Part shown: positions 26,699 to 33,673 of the stretch, piece by piece | How the letters are laid out: each line of letters begins with the position of its first letter | Position numbering within the stretch: the stretch's first letter is position 1 | NCBI GenBank assembly: GCA_007695285.1 | Contig: REEC01000088.1 | Span: forward strand, 1-39,714 | Origin: Spirochaetaceae bacterium | GTDB lineage: Bacteria > Spirochaetota > Spirochaetia > DSM-27196 > PXBQ01 | Direction of reading: 5' to 3' | Length of the DNA stretch: 39,714 bases | Notes under the pieces: model-generated | Databases searched by the model: none | What the model saw: the letters and a program-made list of their open reading frames with translations, nothing else | Told to the model about the DNA's origin: nothing | Position numbers and translations under genes: made by a program

Positions 26699-27631
26699 AT
26701 GAAAGCGACACAAAGAACACCGAGCGATCCGTTGTTCACGGTCAGGGAAGTACACCGAACGCCTCTCATTGCGCGAGGAGATCCGGGGACCGAGAACAAC
26801 GCCTACGGCTTTGAAGGTGGCGTGACGGTGAAACTCGACGGCGCGTACCATCTCTTCACGACCGAGATGTCCGGCACGCCGATCTGGACGAAAACTCGGC
26901 TTGCTCACTGGAGCAGCGCGGACGGGTTTGGGTGGGAGCGCGTCTCGACGATCATGGAATCGAGCGGCAACTTCGACGGGAGCGACACGCACACGTGTCT
27001 CTGGTCACCGATGCCGACGTTCGATCCCGAGCGCGACCGGTGGGTCCTCACGTACGTCTGCTACCGCTCAGTGCCGAACACCGACGAGGCTTGGTACCGG
27101 AACTACGACGGGAGGATCGCTCTGGCCGTCTCCCGTACGCCCGGCAGCGCGGGTATCGGCGGCCCGTACGACGAGACGGGTTTCATTATGGAACCGGGGC
27201 GCGACGCGGCGCCGTGGGAAGGCCTCATGGGCGTTGACTCGTTCTTTCCGTACCGGGTGGGTGCGGAGTGGCTCGCGTGGTACGGAAGCTCTCCCGAGGT
27301 GAACGGCCTCGCCGCCGCGCCGTCGCTCTCCGGGCCGTGGAGACGGATCACGATGGATGGGTCGGTGAGCCGTCACACCGAAAACCCCGTCGTGACGACA
27401 CTCCCGGACGGTCGGCTCGTCGCGTTTTTCGACGGCTGCGGGCACCATCAGAAGATGGGATACATGGTTTCGCACGCCGTGATCTTGTGCGGTTCGAACT
27501 CGCAGTCGTCGTGCGGCGTTCAAGGGGCGGGTTCTCTTTCACACCACGTACTCGGAGTGCTTTTAGCAGAATCTTCACGTTGTATGGATGTATTCCCCGC
27601 ATGTAAGTATGGTATTGACACCATATTGTAA
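26699..27631 (+). pseudogene. GH43/GH117-like five-bladed propeller hydrolase, 3' end replaced
   Basis: The frame from ATG 26699 (after GAGGGAAAACC) encodes 310 residues. Residues 1 to about 257 look like a glycosidase-type propeller: GGVTVKLDGAYHLFTTEMSG, AHWSSADGFGWERVS, LWSPMPTFDPERDRWVLTYV, WLAWYGSS, SRHTENPVVTTLPDGRLVAF and FDGCGHHQKMGYMVS. After that point (about 27470) the sequence turns to HAVILCGSNSQSSCGVQG and other non-family residues, and the stop lies inside the promoter of the next operon. Relatives continue for roughly another 50-80 residues with the last blade. The simplest reading is that the 3' end was lost when the accessory block to the right was joined here. The product is probably not functional. 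Confidence 0.65.
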
Positions 27632-27643
27632 GTATGGCATAAT
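27601..27643 (+). promoter_or_regulatory. Promoter and likely operator of the three-gene toxin-antitoxin-like module
   Basis: TTGACA (27615-27620) and CATAAT (27638-27643) are 17 bases apart, the best promoter in the window. An 11-base direct repeat TGTAAGTATGG occurs at 27602-27612 and again at 27627-27637 inside the spacer, 25 bases apart, and ATGGT/ACCAT form an inverted pair around the -35 box. Such repeats suit binding by the ribbon-helix-helix protein encoded next (autoregulation, inferred). Confidence 0.65.
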
Positions 27644-27677
27644 AGTACAACCATCTGATTGGGAAGAGGACGGAGCG

Positions 27678-27956
27678 GTGGCGGAGTCGCAGAAGGTGAC
27701 GTACCAGATTTCGAGCAGCGTTGTGGATGAGGTACGCGAAGCAGTAGAGCACGGATACGCAACGTCCATGAGCCGATTCGTTGAGGATGCGCTGCGCCGA
27801 CGGCTCCGGGACTTGCAGACCGAGCGGGTTCGGGAGCGTTGCAGGCAGGCGGCGCAGGATACGCGCCTGGCAGCGGAGATCGCTCAGGTGGAGGCGGCGT
27901 TCGAACGCGTCGACTCCCGCCAGATTCCGGATGCCCGCCAAATTCCGGATGAGTGA
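27678..27956 (+). CDS. Ribbon-helix-helix antitoxin-like protein
   Basis: The protein has 92 residues. The N-terminal RHH domain reads VTYQISSSVVDEVREAVEHG as the strand and first helix, then ATSMSRFVEDALRRRLRDLQ as the turn and second helix. The rest is a charged helix (QTERVRERCRQAAQDTRLAA) that could wrap the toxin. A short duplication (SRQIPDARQIPDE) ends the protein and comes from a repeat of about 17 bases at 27919-27953. The GTG start at 27678 follows GGACGGAG; the open frame extends to 27588 but runs through the promoter. It is first in a three-gene operon, and its stop is eight bases from the toxin start. Confidence 0.78.
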   Translation: MAESQKVTYQISSSVVDEVREAVEHGYATSMSRFVEDALRRRLRDLQTERVRERCRQAAQDTRLAAEIAQVEAAFERVDSRQIPDARQIPDE

Positions 27957-27964
27957 GGGAAGCG

Positions 27965-28321
27965 ATGCAGTGGGGTGTCTTCGGGCTTGGAGCACAGCGA
28001 AGCGTGATGATCCTCGTGATCAGCGACCCTGTCATCAATGAGACGCTCGCGCACGTGACCGTGCTCCCCGTCGTAGAACTCGGTCGCGAGCGCGAGCTTT
28101 ACCCGAATGAAGCCGTGTGCACCGTGCGGCCCGACGATGGCGGGTCAATGGAGATCACCGTTCTGGCTCACCAGGTGCGGACGCTCAGGAAGAGCGATCT
28201 GGGGCGTCGAGTCGGTACGGTGATCTCGGCCTCAGACAGGCGAAGGGTCCTGGATGCACTCGAGGTGCAGCTGGGAGTGTCGATTACCGGAGATGTTCAG
28301 CGGGAGGAGGATGATGGCTGA
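27965..28321 (+). CDS. CcdB/MazF-superfamily toxin-like protein
   Basis: The protein has 118 residues. The start MQWGVFGLGAQRSVMILVIS and the end LAHQVRTLRKSDLGRRVGTV plus SASDRRRVLDALEVQLG fit the SH3-like CcdB/MazF fold. The opening MQ-aromatic-x-V resembles CcdB, while QVRTLRKSDLGRRVG resembles MazF/PemK. The place where MazF has its catalytic Thr/Ser after the central strand reads VLPVVEL, without a hydroxyl residue, and the CcdB C-terminal Trp-Gly-Ile is absent, so the target (RNA or gyrase) cannot be named. ATG 27965 follows GAGGGAAGCG. The next gene overlaps it by eight bases. Confidence 0.65.
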   Translation: MQWGVFGLGAQRSVMILVISDPVINETLAHVTVLPVVELGRERELYPNEAVCTVRPDDGGSMEITVLAHQVRTLRKSDLGRRVGTVISASDRRRVLDALEVQLGVSITGDVQREEDDG

Positions 28322-28853
28322 GAGAAACGGTCTGTTTGTGTACGAGGCTCTCGAGTTGCGTTCGGAGTACGACGGTAGACTGCAGACGTTGCGCGCGTGT
28401 CTCCCTGAGTCTCGCGCGGTCGGCAGGACATGGTCGCTTTCTCGCGCCGACGCGGATGCATCACGGCCGGCGGAGGGCGTTGACCTGAGCGCGCTCCGGG
28501 CCGAGCTTCGTACGCTCGAGTACAAGCGGCACAAGCTCAACACGGCGATCCAGCGCGCGAACTTCGCCAGTTCGGTACGCGTTGGAGATGGGGAGGTCTC
28601 ATTGAGCGAGGCGCTCGATCTCCGCAAGGCGGCGAAGGAACGCGTCGGTGAGCTGAGCACGCAACTCGCCGGTAGCTCGGCGGCCAAGGTGATCCACAAG
28701 GAGGATCGTGACATTGTTGAGGAACCCGAGACCCCATTCCTGGTGGTTCGGGATGAGCTCAATAAGGCGCGCCTTGAGTTTCGCCGACTCAACCGCGCGC
28801 TGCGAAAGGCGAGCTTTGAGGTATCCGTGGAGTTCGCCGACGAAACAACGTGA
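28314..28853 (+). CDS. DIP1984/septicolysin-like helical protein
   Basis: The protein has 179 residues, is helical and has no signal peptide. The pattern YEALELRSEYDGRLQTLRAC, LRTLEYKRHKLNTAIQRANF, SLSEALDLRKAAKERVGELS, then FLVVRDELNKARLEFRRLNR is that of the DIP1984-like family (recollection; function unknown, some members are called septolysin). It starts within the end of the toxin gene (ATG 28314, right after GGGAGGAGG; ATG 28311 is also in frame), so it is translationally coupled to it. The family match and the tight coupling suggest a third component of the module. Confidence 0.68.
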   Translation: MAERNGLFVYEALELRSEYDGRLQTLRACLPESRAVGRTWSLSRADADASRPAEGVDLSALRAELRTLEYKRHKLNTAIQRANFASSVRVGDGEVSLSEALDLRKAAKERVGELSTQLAGSSAAKVIHKEDRDIVEEPETPFLVVRDELNKARLEFRRLNRALRKASFEVSVEFADETT

Positions 28854-29177
28854 TCTACGGGAGACAGGGGGGCACGAGCGAACGCTTCGGCGACGGAGCG
28901 TAGCCCGGTTTCCGGAACCGCCAAACCGGACCACTTATCGGGATCGAAACCCCTTCAATGGTGTCGGAGCACCAGAGCCGCACAACCCCGCACGGTTGAG
29001 CACACAGAGCACCGAACACCAGAGCCCCATGGCCCCGCGTCTCCCTCCTTTTCATCCGAGTTCGAAACCGCCTGACCCGGTGTCAATGGCGGGTGGAATT
29101 TGCGTGTTCGGGGGTGCGGCAGTGTTTTTGTGTTGACAAACGTGTGACAATAAAGCTACCCTATATTGAGGCACATC
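28854..29177 (+). other. Gene-free stretch between two toxin-antitoxin-like modules
   Basis: No convincing gene was seen. The short frames here have no family character. The first 270 bases carry no clear hairpin followed by a T-tract, so no terminator for the module is assigned. The last 45 bases hold the promoter of the Phd-PIN pair. Confidence 0.5.
29133..29162 (+). promoter_or_regulatory. Putative promoter of the Phd-PIN pair
   Basis: TTGACA (29133-29138) and TACCCT (29157-29162) are 18 bases apart. TATATT at 29162-29167 is an alternative -10. TGACAA occurs twice (29134-29139 and 29145-29150), which may be an operator for the Phd protein. Confidence 0.45.
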
Positions 29178-29465
29178 ATGAAATTTATCACCGTCCGTGA
29201 CATCAGAACCTCTCCGGCGACGATCTGGAAGCAGCTTCCCGAAGAACAGGAAATGGTCATCACCAACAACGGGAAACCCATCGCGCTGCTGACACCCCTC
29301 ACCGGCGAAACGCTCGAGGAGACTGTGTCTGCGGTTCGCCGTGCACGAGCGGTGAACGCTGTTCGTACCATGCGACGTACGGCCGAGGAGCGTGGGCTGT
29401 CCTCGATGACAGATGAAGAGATTCAAGCCGAGATTGATGAGTCCCGACGCGAACGCGCGCGATGA
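29178..29465 (+). CDS. Phd/YefM family antitoxin
   Basis: The protein has 95 residues. The N-terminal DNA-binding fold shows VRDIRTSPATIWKQLPEEQE followed by MVITNNGKPIALLTPL, the Phd/YefM signature. The C-terminal half is charged and helical (TMRRTAEERGLSSMTDEEIQ), as in antitoxins that bind a PIN toxin. ATG 29178 follows GAGG at six bases. The stop overlaps the toxin start (ATGA), so the two are coupled, and the antitoxin probably represses the pair. Confidence 0.88.
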   Translation: MKFITVRDIRTSPATIWKQLPEEQEMVITNNGKPIALLTPLTGETLEETVSAVRRARAVNAVRTMRRTAEERGLSSMTDEEIQAEIDESRRERAR

Positions 29466-29869
29466 GAATCGTGCTCGACACCAATGTTCTCGTGTCCGCG
29501 CTCCTGAATCCCAACGGCGTGCCGGCCTCGATTGTCAACGTTATACTCGACGACACTGTTACGATCCTCGTCGACGATCGGATTCTGCTTGAGTACCGCG
29601 AGGTACTCCGAAGGCCCAAGTTCGCGTTTCCGAGAGACGCGCTCCACCCGCTCCTGGAGTTCTTCGAACACCATAGTGAGTACGTGTCCGCAGGACCTGC
29701 CCCCGTATCGATCAACGATCCGGGCGATGTTCCGTTCTACGAGGTGGCGGTCGCCGCTGACGCCGACTTTCTGGTCACGGGAAACACGCGGCACTTCCCA
29801 GAGAAGCATTGGATCGTTTCGCCGGGAAGATTCATCGAAATCATCCGCAGAGGCTTCGGCTCCATATGA
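29462..29869 (+). CDS. PIN-domain toxin (VapC-like ribonuclease)
   Basis: The protein has 135 residues and belongs to the PIN family usually paired with Phd-type antitoxins. The acidic active site is visible: Asp6 in VLDTNVLVSALLNP, Glu in LLEYREVLRRPKF, Asp in NDPGDVPFYEVAVAADADFL, and the later VTGNTRHFP. These residues hold Mg2+ and cut RNA in family members. It overlaps the antitoxin by four bases. Its last bases run directly into a decayed ileS fragment on the other strand, so the 3' end of the module was joined to foreign sequence; the toxin looks complete. Confidence 0.88.
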   Translation: MRIVLDTNVLVSALLNPNGVPASIVNVILDDTVTILVDDRILLEYREVLRRPKFAFPRDALHPLLEFFEHHSEYVSAGPAPVSINDPGDVPFYEVAVAADADFLVTGNTRHFPEKHWIVSPGRFIEIIRRGFGSI

Positions 29870-29872
29870 CGC

Positions 29873-30403
29873 GCGCTCCGACGCACCTTGATCTGAAACG
29901 ACACACCGTCGACCGACAGCTCGGCTGTGCCGTCGGGAGCGTGAACCTCGGCGAGATCAGCCAATGCCCAATCGGCGACCGTCTCTCTCCAGTGATCCGG
30001 GATATCACCGACGATCTCGAGTTCGATCCTGTCCGCAACGGCGTACCCAGTCTGTTTCCGGAGCTCCTGGACGTGGCGGTTCACCTCGTTCGCCCATCCC
30101 TCGATCCTCAGATCGTCACTCACTACCGCATCGAGCGCTACAAGAATGCCGCTCTCCGCGGCGACCGGTGTGCCGTCCTTCCCCTGGTAGCCGACGTCGA
30201 TCTCATCGCGCGCGAGATCCCATGTCCGGGAGCCGCTCGATACGACGACGCGGTCGCCTTCTTGACGCACATGACCGTCGCGCGCTGCGCGGATGACCTC
30301 CTGCATATCGGCTCCCAGTCGTGGGCCGAGGGTTTTCGCATTCGGCACCGCGCGTACGCGCGCGACCGCGGCCGGGTCCGGAAGCTCGTCGATTCGTTTG
30401 CCG
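29873..30403 (-). pseudogene. ileS: 3' fragment of an isoleucyl-tRNA synthetase gene
   Basis: Read on the minus strand, the frame contains VRAVPNAKTLGPRLGADMQE, then SGILVALDAVVSDDLRIEGW and NEVNRHVQELRKQTGYAVAD plus RIELEIVGD. This is the C-terminal editing-distal/anticodon-side extension of IleRS of the type that ends without a zinc finger (pattern LGPRLG...GLTVALDT...LR.EG.AREV.R.IQ.LRK). No catalytic HIGH or KMSKS part is present anywhere in the window. The frame has no stop of its own and runs on into the antisense of the PIN gene. The left joint is near the PIN stop (29869) and the right joint near 30403, where hsdR sequence begins on the other strand. It is a relic, not a second synthetase. 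Confidence 0.75.
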
Positions 30404-31716
30404 TCGCGCGCTCGATCTGTGCCTTTTCATCAATGGGCTGCCCGTCGCGACCTTCGCGCTGAAGAATAGTCTCACCAAACAGACGGTCGAGGACGCCGTC
30501 CACCAGTACAAGCGCGACCGCGACCCGCGCGAGCGGCTGTTCGAGTTCGGTCGCTGCGTTGTTCACTTCGCCGTAGACGAGAGCGAAGTGCGGATGTGCA
30601 CCGAGCTGCGCGGAAAAGGCTCGTGGTTCCTGCCGTTCAACAAGGGCTACAACGACGGCGCGGGCAACCCGCCGAATCCGCACGGCCTCAAGACCGACTA
30701 CCTGTGGAAAGAAGTGCTCACGCCGGCGGGGCTGACTGATATTCTTGAAAACTACGCACAGATCGTTGAGGAGAAAGCCCCGCGGACCGGCAAGAAGAAA
30801 CGGAAGCAGGTGTGGCCGCGCTACCACCAGCTCACGCTTGTTCGGCAAGCCCTCGCCGACGTGCGCCTGCACGGAGCGGGCAAGCGGTATCTGATCCAGC
30901 ACTCGGCGGGGAGCGGTAAATCGAACTCTATCGCGTGGCTCGCGCACCAGCTCATCGGTTTGAAGCGCGACGACGATCACGCGAAAAGCGAGGTCTTCGA
31001 CTCTGTGATCGTCGTCACCGATCGTCGCCTTCTCGACCAACAGATCCAGGCCACCATAAAGCAGTTCATGCAGGTGAGCGCGACGGTGGGGCACGCCGAA
31101 CGATCCGGCGACCTGCGGACGTTCATTCAGGGGGGCAAGAAGATTATCGTCTCGACGGTGCAGAAGTTTCCCTTCATCCTCGACGAGATCGCGACCGAAG
31201 CCGGCAAGACTTTCGCCATCGTCATCGACGAGGCGCACTCCAGCCAGGGTGGCAAGACCTCGGCGGCGATGAGCCAGGCGCTTGGTGCCCCCGCAGAGGA
31301 TGAAGACACGGGGCCGGACCCCGAGGACACCGTGAACGCCGCACTCGAAAAGCGCATGGCCGCGCGTAAGATGCTGACAAACGCCGGCTACTTCGCGTTC
31401 ACCGCGACGCCCAAAAACAAGACGCTCGAGATGTTCGGCGAGTCGCTGCCGCCCGACGCCGAGGGCAAGATCAGACACCGACCGCGTCGCGAAGCGAATC
31501 CGCGACGACATCGCGCCGAAGGTCGCCGACGACGCCGCCTACCGGAACGCCAAGGAGAACACGCCTCATACCGCCCGAATGGCCCACGATCCCGCGCCCG
31601 CCAAGGCGATGCAGCATCTGCTCAAGGACGACACGCAGGTATACAAACAGTTCGTCGAGAACGAGTCGTTCAAGCGCTTCGTCGGCGACATGGTGTACGC
31701 GATCACGTACGCGTAG
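30404..31716 (+). pseudogene. hsdR: Type I restriction endonuclease HsdR, truncated with internal deletion
   Basis: The 5' part (30404 to about 31485) reads LCLFINGLPVATFALKNSLT, GRCVVHFAVDESEVRM, WFLPFNKGYNDGAGNPPNPH, Walker A HSAGSGKS, VIVVTDRRLLDQQI, the DEAH-box segment AIVIDEAHSSQGGKTSAAMS and FAFTATPKNKTLEMFGESLP. The N-terminal nuclease domain is missing. After GKIRHRP the family should continue for several hundred residues. Instead the frame shifts and the C-terminal tail follows: RIRDDIAPKVADDAAYRNAK, then MQHLLKDDTQVYKQFVENES and FKRFVGDMVYAITYA, stop at 31714-31716. So helicase domain 2 and the translocation region are gone. No hsdM or hsdS is present. Non-functional. Confidence 0.85.
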
Positions 31717-31790
31717 CGGAGCCGGCCGTCGGGGGCTGTGAACTACCGAGCCGGGAGCTCGTTCGAGCCGCAGGGACAGGAAGCCCGCGA

Positions 31791-32723
31791 TCACCGCGTC
31801 TCGATCGTCGTGAGATCCGCAAGATCGTACGGGGTCGCCTGGTAGACGTAGTAGTTCAGCCAGTTCACGAACAACAGGTGAGCGTGCGCGCGCCACGTGG
31901 GGATCGGCGGACGCGTCGGGTCGTTGTCCGGGAAGTACTGAACGGGTACGTCGATCGGCAGGCCTTTCTCGACGTCGCGGCGGTACTCGAGCGCGAGAGT
32001 GTCGGCGTCGTACTCGAAGTGACCGGTGATGAAGATCTGTCGGCCGTCGTGAGCCGCGACGACGCAGACGCCCGCGTGTTCGGAGGTAGCCAGAATCTGC
32101 AGCTCCGGCCGCGACTCGATATCCTTCCGGCGGACCTCCGTGTACCGCGAGTGCGGAACCGGAAATCTCTCGTCAAAGCCGCGGAACAGCGGAATGTGCG
32201 TGTCGTGCCGCCGGTGTTCAAACACGCCGAACAGCTTTCGCGGCAGGGGGTACTTATCGATCCCGTAGTGGTGATACAGCCCGGCCTGCGCTCCCCAGCA
32301 GATGTGCATCGTCGAGTACACGTTGTGGCGGCTGTACTCCATGATCGCCGCGAGCTCGTCCCAGTAATCGACATCTTCAAACGGGATCGTTTCGACCGGC
32401 GCTCCCGTGATGATCATGCCGTCGTACCGATGGCTCCGGATGTGTTCGAGCGACGTATAGAACCGTTCAAGGTGTTCGGGGTCGGTGTTCTTTGACTCGT
32501 ACGAGGCGGTGTGCACAAGATCGATGTTCACCTGCAGCGGGGAATTGCTCAGGAGCCGCAGCAAGTGCGTCTCGGTCGCGATCTTGGTCGGCATGAGATT
32601 GACGATCGCTATCTTTAGCGGACGGATGTCCTGATGGACCGCGCGTTCCTCGGAAATCACGAAAATGTTCTCGCGCTCAAGCTGCTCTTTGGCGGGGAGC
32701 GTATCGGGTATGTTGATCGGCAT
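31791..32723 (-). CDS. metA: Homoserine O-acetyltransferase (MetA family)
   Basis: The protein has 310 residues. It activates homoserine for methionine synthesis. The catalytic Cys142 ([15 protein letters not shown]), His235 and Glu237 ([10 protein letters not shown]) are present. In this family residue 111 sets the acyl donor: Glu gives acetyl-CoA, Gly gives succinyl-CoA. Here the motif is [16 protein letters not shown] with Glu at exactly 111, so acetyl-CoA is expected. ATG 32723 follows AGGAGGCACAG; the frame upstream to 32765 is open but has no ribosome site and lacks family residues. A promoter and repeat cluster lie upstream; no SAM riboswitch was recognised. It is convergent with the hsdR remnant, and no other methionine gene is adjacent. 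Confidence 0.94.
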   Translation of the reverse strand: MPINIPDTLPAKEQLERENIFVISEERAVHQDIRPLKIAIVNLMPTKIATETHLLRLLSNSPLQVNIDLVHTASYESKNTDPEHLERFYTSLEHIRSHRYDGMIITGAPVETIPFEDVDYWDELAAIMEYSRHNVYSTMHICWGAQAGLYHHYGIDKYPLPRKLFGVFEHRRHDTHIPLFRGFDERFPVPHSRYTEVRRKDIESRPELQILATSEHAGVCVVAAHDGRQIFITGHFEYDADTLALEYRRDVEKGLPIDVPVQYFPDNDPTRPPIPTWRAHAHLLFVNWLNYYVYQATPYDLADLTTIETR

Positions 32724-32861
32724 CTGTGCCTCCTGCGTATTCATCGCGCCCCCGACCGTGCACACCGGGGCGTTCAGGCGGAGGCGGCGGGATTATCTCG
32801 TTTGCATCGGGCCGACCGCGGGCGCCGGGCCGTGTGGGCCGTGCAGGCAAGTCATGGACGA

Positions 32862-32890
32862 AGAATAAAACATCTCGTGGATTGAGGCAA
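32862..32890 (-). promoter_or_regulatory. Putative promoter of metA
   Basis: On the minus strand TTGCCT (32885-32890) and TATTCT (32862-32867) are 17 bases apart. The leader to ATG 32723 would be about 130 bases, long enough for control in the RNA, though no known riboswitch pattern was seen. Confidence 0.45.
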
Positions 32891-32892
32891 TC

Positions 32893-32927
32893 GGATGTGA
32901 ACACGGATGTAAACACGAAGCGTGTTC
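32893..32927. repeat. Tandem 12-base repeat with an inverted copy upstream of metA
   Basis: GGATGTGAACAC (32893-32904) is followed directly by GGATGTAAACAC (32905-32916), and GTGTTC (32922-32927) is the inverse of GAACAC. The cluster starts three bases beyond the metA -35 box, a typical activator or repressor position. It lies before the 3' end of the tetR gene. Confidence 0.5.
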
Positions 32928-32953
32928 ATGTTCCAACCGGTGACCTTTGGTGT

Positions 32954-33592
32954 TCACGGCGTGGGATCGACCGACCGAGAGGTGCAGTCGAGCCCGCGGA
33001 CGAGTAAAGTCGCCATGTACTCGACCATGTGGTCTTTCGGGATCGGAGAGCCGAACTCGTCGGGCAGGTGGTGGATCGCCTGGACGATCGAGAGAAAGCT
33101 CCCGGCCAGAAGCGGCGCGTGCGCCGGATCGGCTCCGACGGTCTCGGACGCGAACACGCGGACGAGTGGCATCATCAGCGATTGGTACACGGTCGACTCT
33201 ATAGCGGCGCGGTCTTCGGCACCGATTTCGTCGAGATCGCTCTCGAGCATCCGGTAGACGTCGATCTTGTGCTGCGTCAGAAAGTATCGGCCGGCTGCGG
33301 TAAGGCGCCCCAGAGTCGAGGCGTCGGCGTGAGCGATCGCCTCCTCGAGATCTCGGCGCATTCGCTCCATCGCCTGTTCGAGCACCTCGGTGAAGAGCTC
33401 CTGTTTCCCCCCCGGGAAGTGGTAGTACAGCGACGCGACGCGGACTCCGAGCTCGTCGGCGACGTCGCGGAGCTTGATCACCGAGTACCCGCGTTCCATG
33501 AACAGCCGCTCTGCGACCTCGAGCAGGCGGTCCCGCGACGACGTCGCGGGTTCCGGTGTGCAGTCGGTGGGAATTCCGATCGAGTCGCTCAT
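32954..33592 (-). CDS. TetR/AcrR family regulator
   Basis: The protein has 212 residues. The N-terminal HTH (about 19-66) is typical: RDRLLEVAERLFMERGYSVI, LRDVADELGVRVASLYYHFP, then GGKQELFTEVL. The C-terminal ligand domain is helical, with EVLEQAMERMRRDLEEAIAH and a region of about 120 residues that varies in the family. It lies 81 bases after the tolC-like gene on the same strand and is the natural candidate repressor of the efflux operon. It has its own TTGTTT/TATTAT promoter whose -10 box ends six bases before ATG 33592, so it may also be made from a leaderless message; GGAGAAAGG in the spacer would serve only on read-through transcripts. Confidence 0.9.
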   Translation of the reverse strand: MSDSIGIPTDCTPEPATSSRDRLLEVAERLFMERGYSVIKLRDVADELGVRVASLYYHFPGGKQELFTEVLEQAMERMRRDLEEAIAHADASTLGRLTAAGRYFLTQHKIDVYRMLESDLDEIGAEDRAAIESTVYQSLMMPLVRVFASETVGADPAHAPLLAGSFLSIVQAIHHLPDEFGSPIPKDHMVEYMATLLVRGLDCTSRSVDPTP

Positions 33593-33598
33593 GATTTT

Positions 33599-33627
33599 AT
33601 AATACCTTTCTCCTGACTGAGAAACAA
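33599..33627 (-). promoter_or_regulatory. Putative leaderless promoter of tetR
   Basis: On the minus strand TTGTTT (33622-33627) and TATTAT (33599-33604) are 17 bases apart. Six bases separate the -10 box from ATG 33592, so the transcript should begin at the start codon. Confidence 0.6.
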
Positions 33628-33673
33628 GAGCCGTCGTTCGGCCGATCTGCGATCGCTCCGCGCGTGGCGAAAC

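Noticed and set aside
27488..27504. tRNA T-arm-like sequence (TGCGGTTCGAACTCGCA) near the hydrolase joint
   Set aside because: The loop fits, but no acceptor stem, CCA end or matching second copy was found on either strand, so neither a tRNA end nor an attachment site can be supported.
32724..32861. Possible SAM riboswitch before metA
   Set aside because: The leader is long enough, but none of the conserved SAM-I, SAM-II or SAH motifs was recognised and no terminator hairpin precedes the start.
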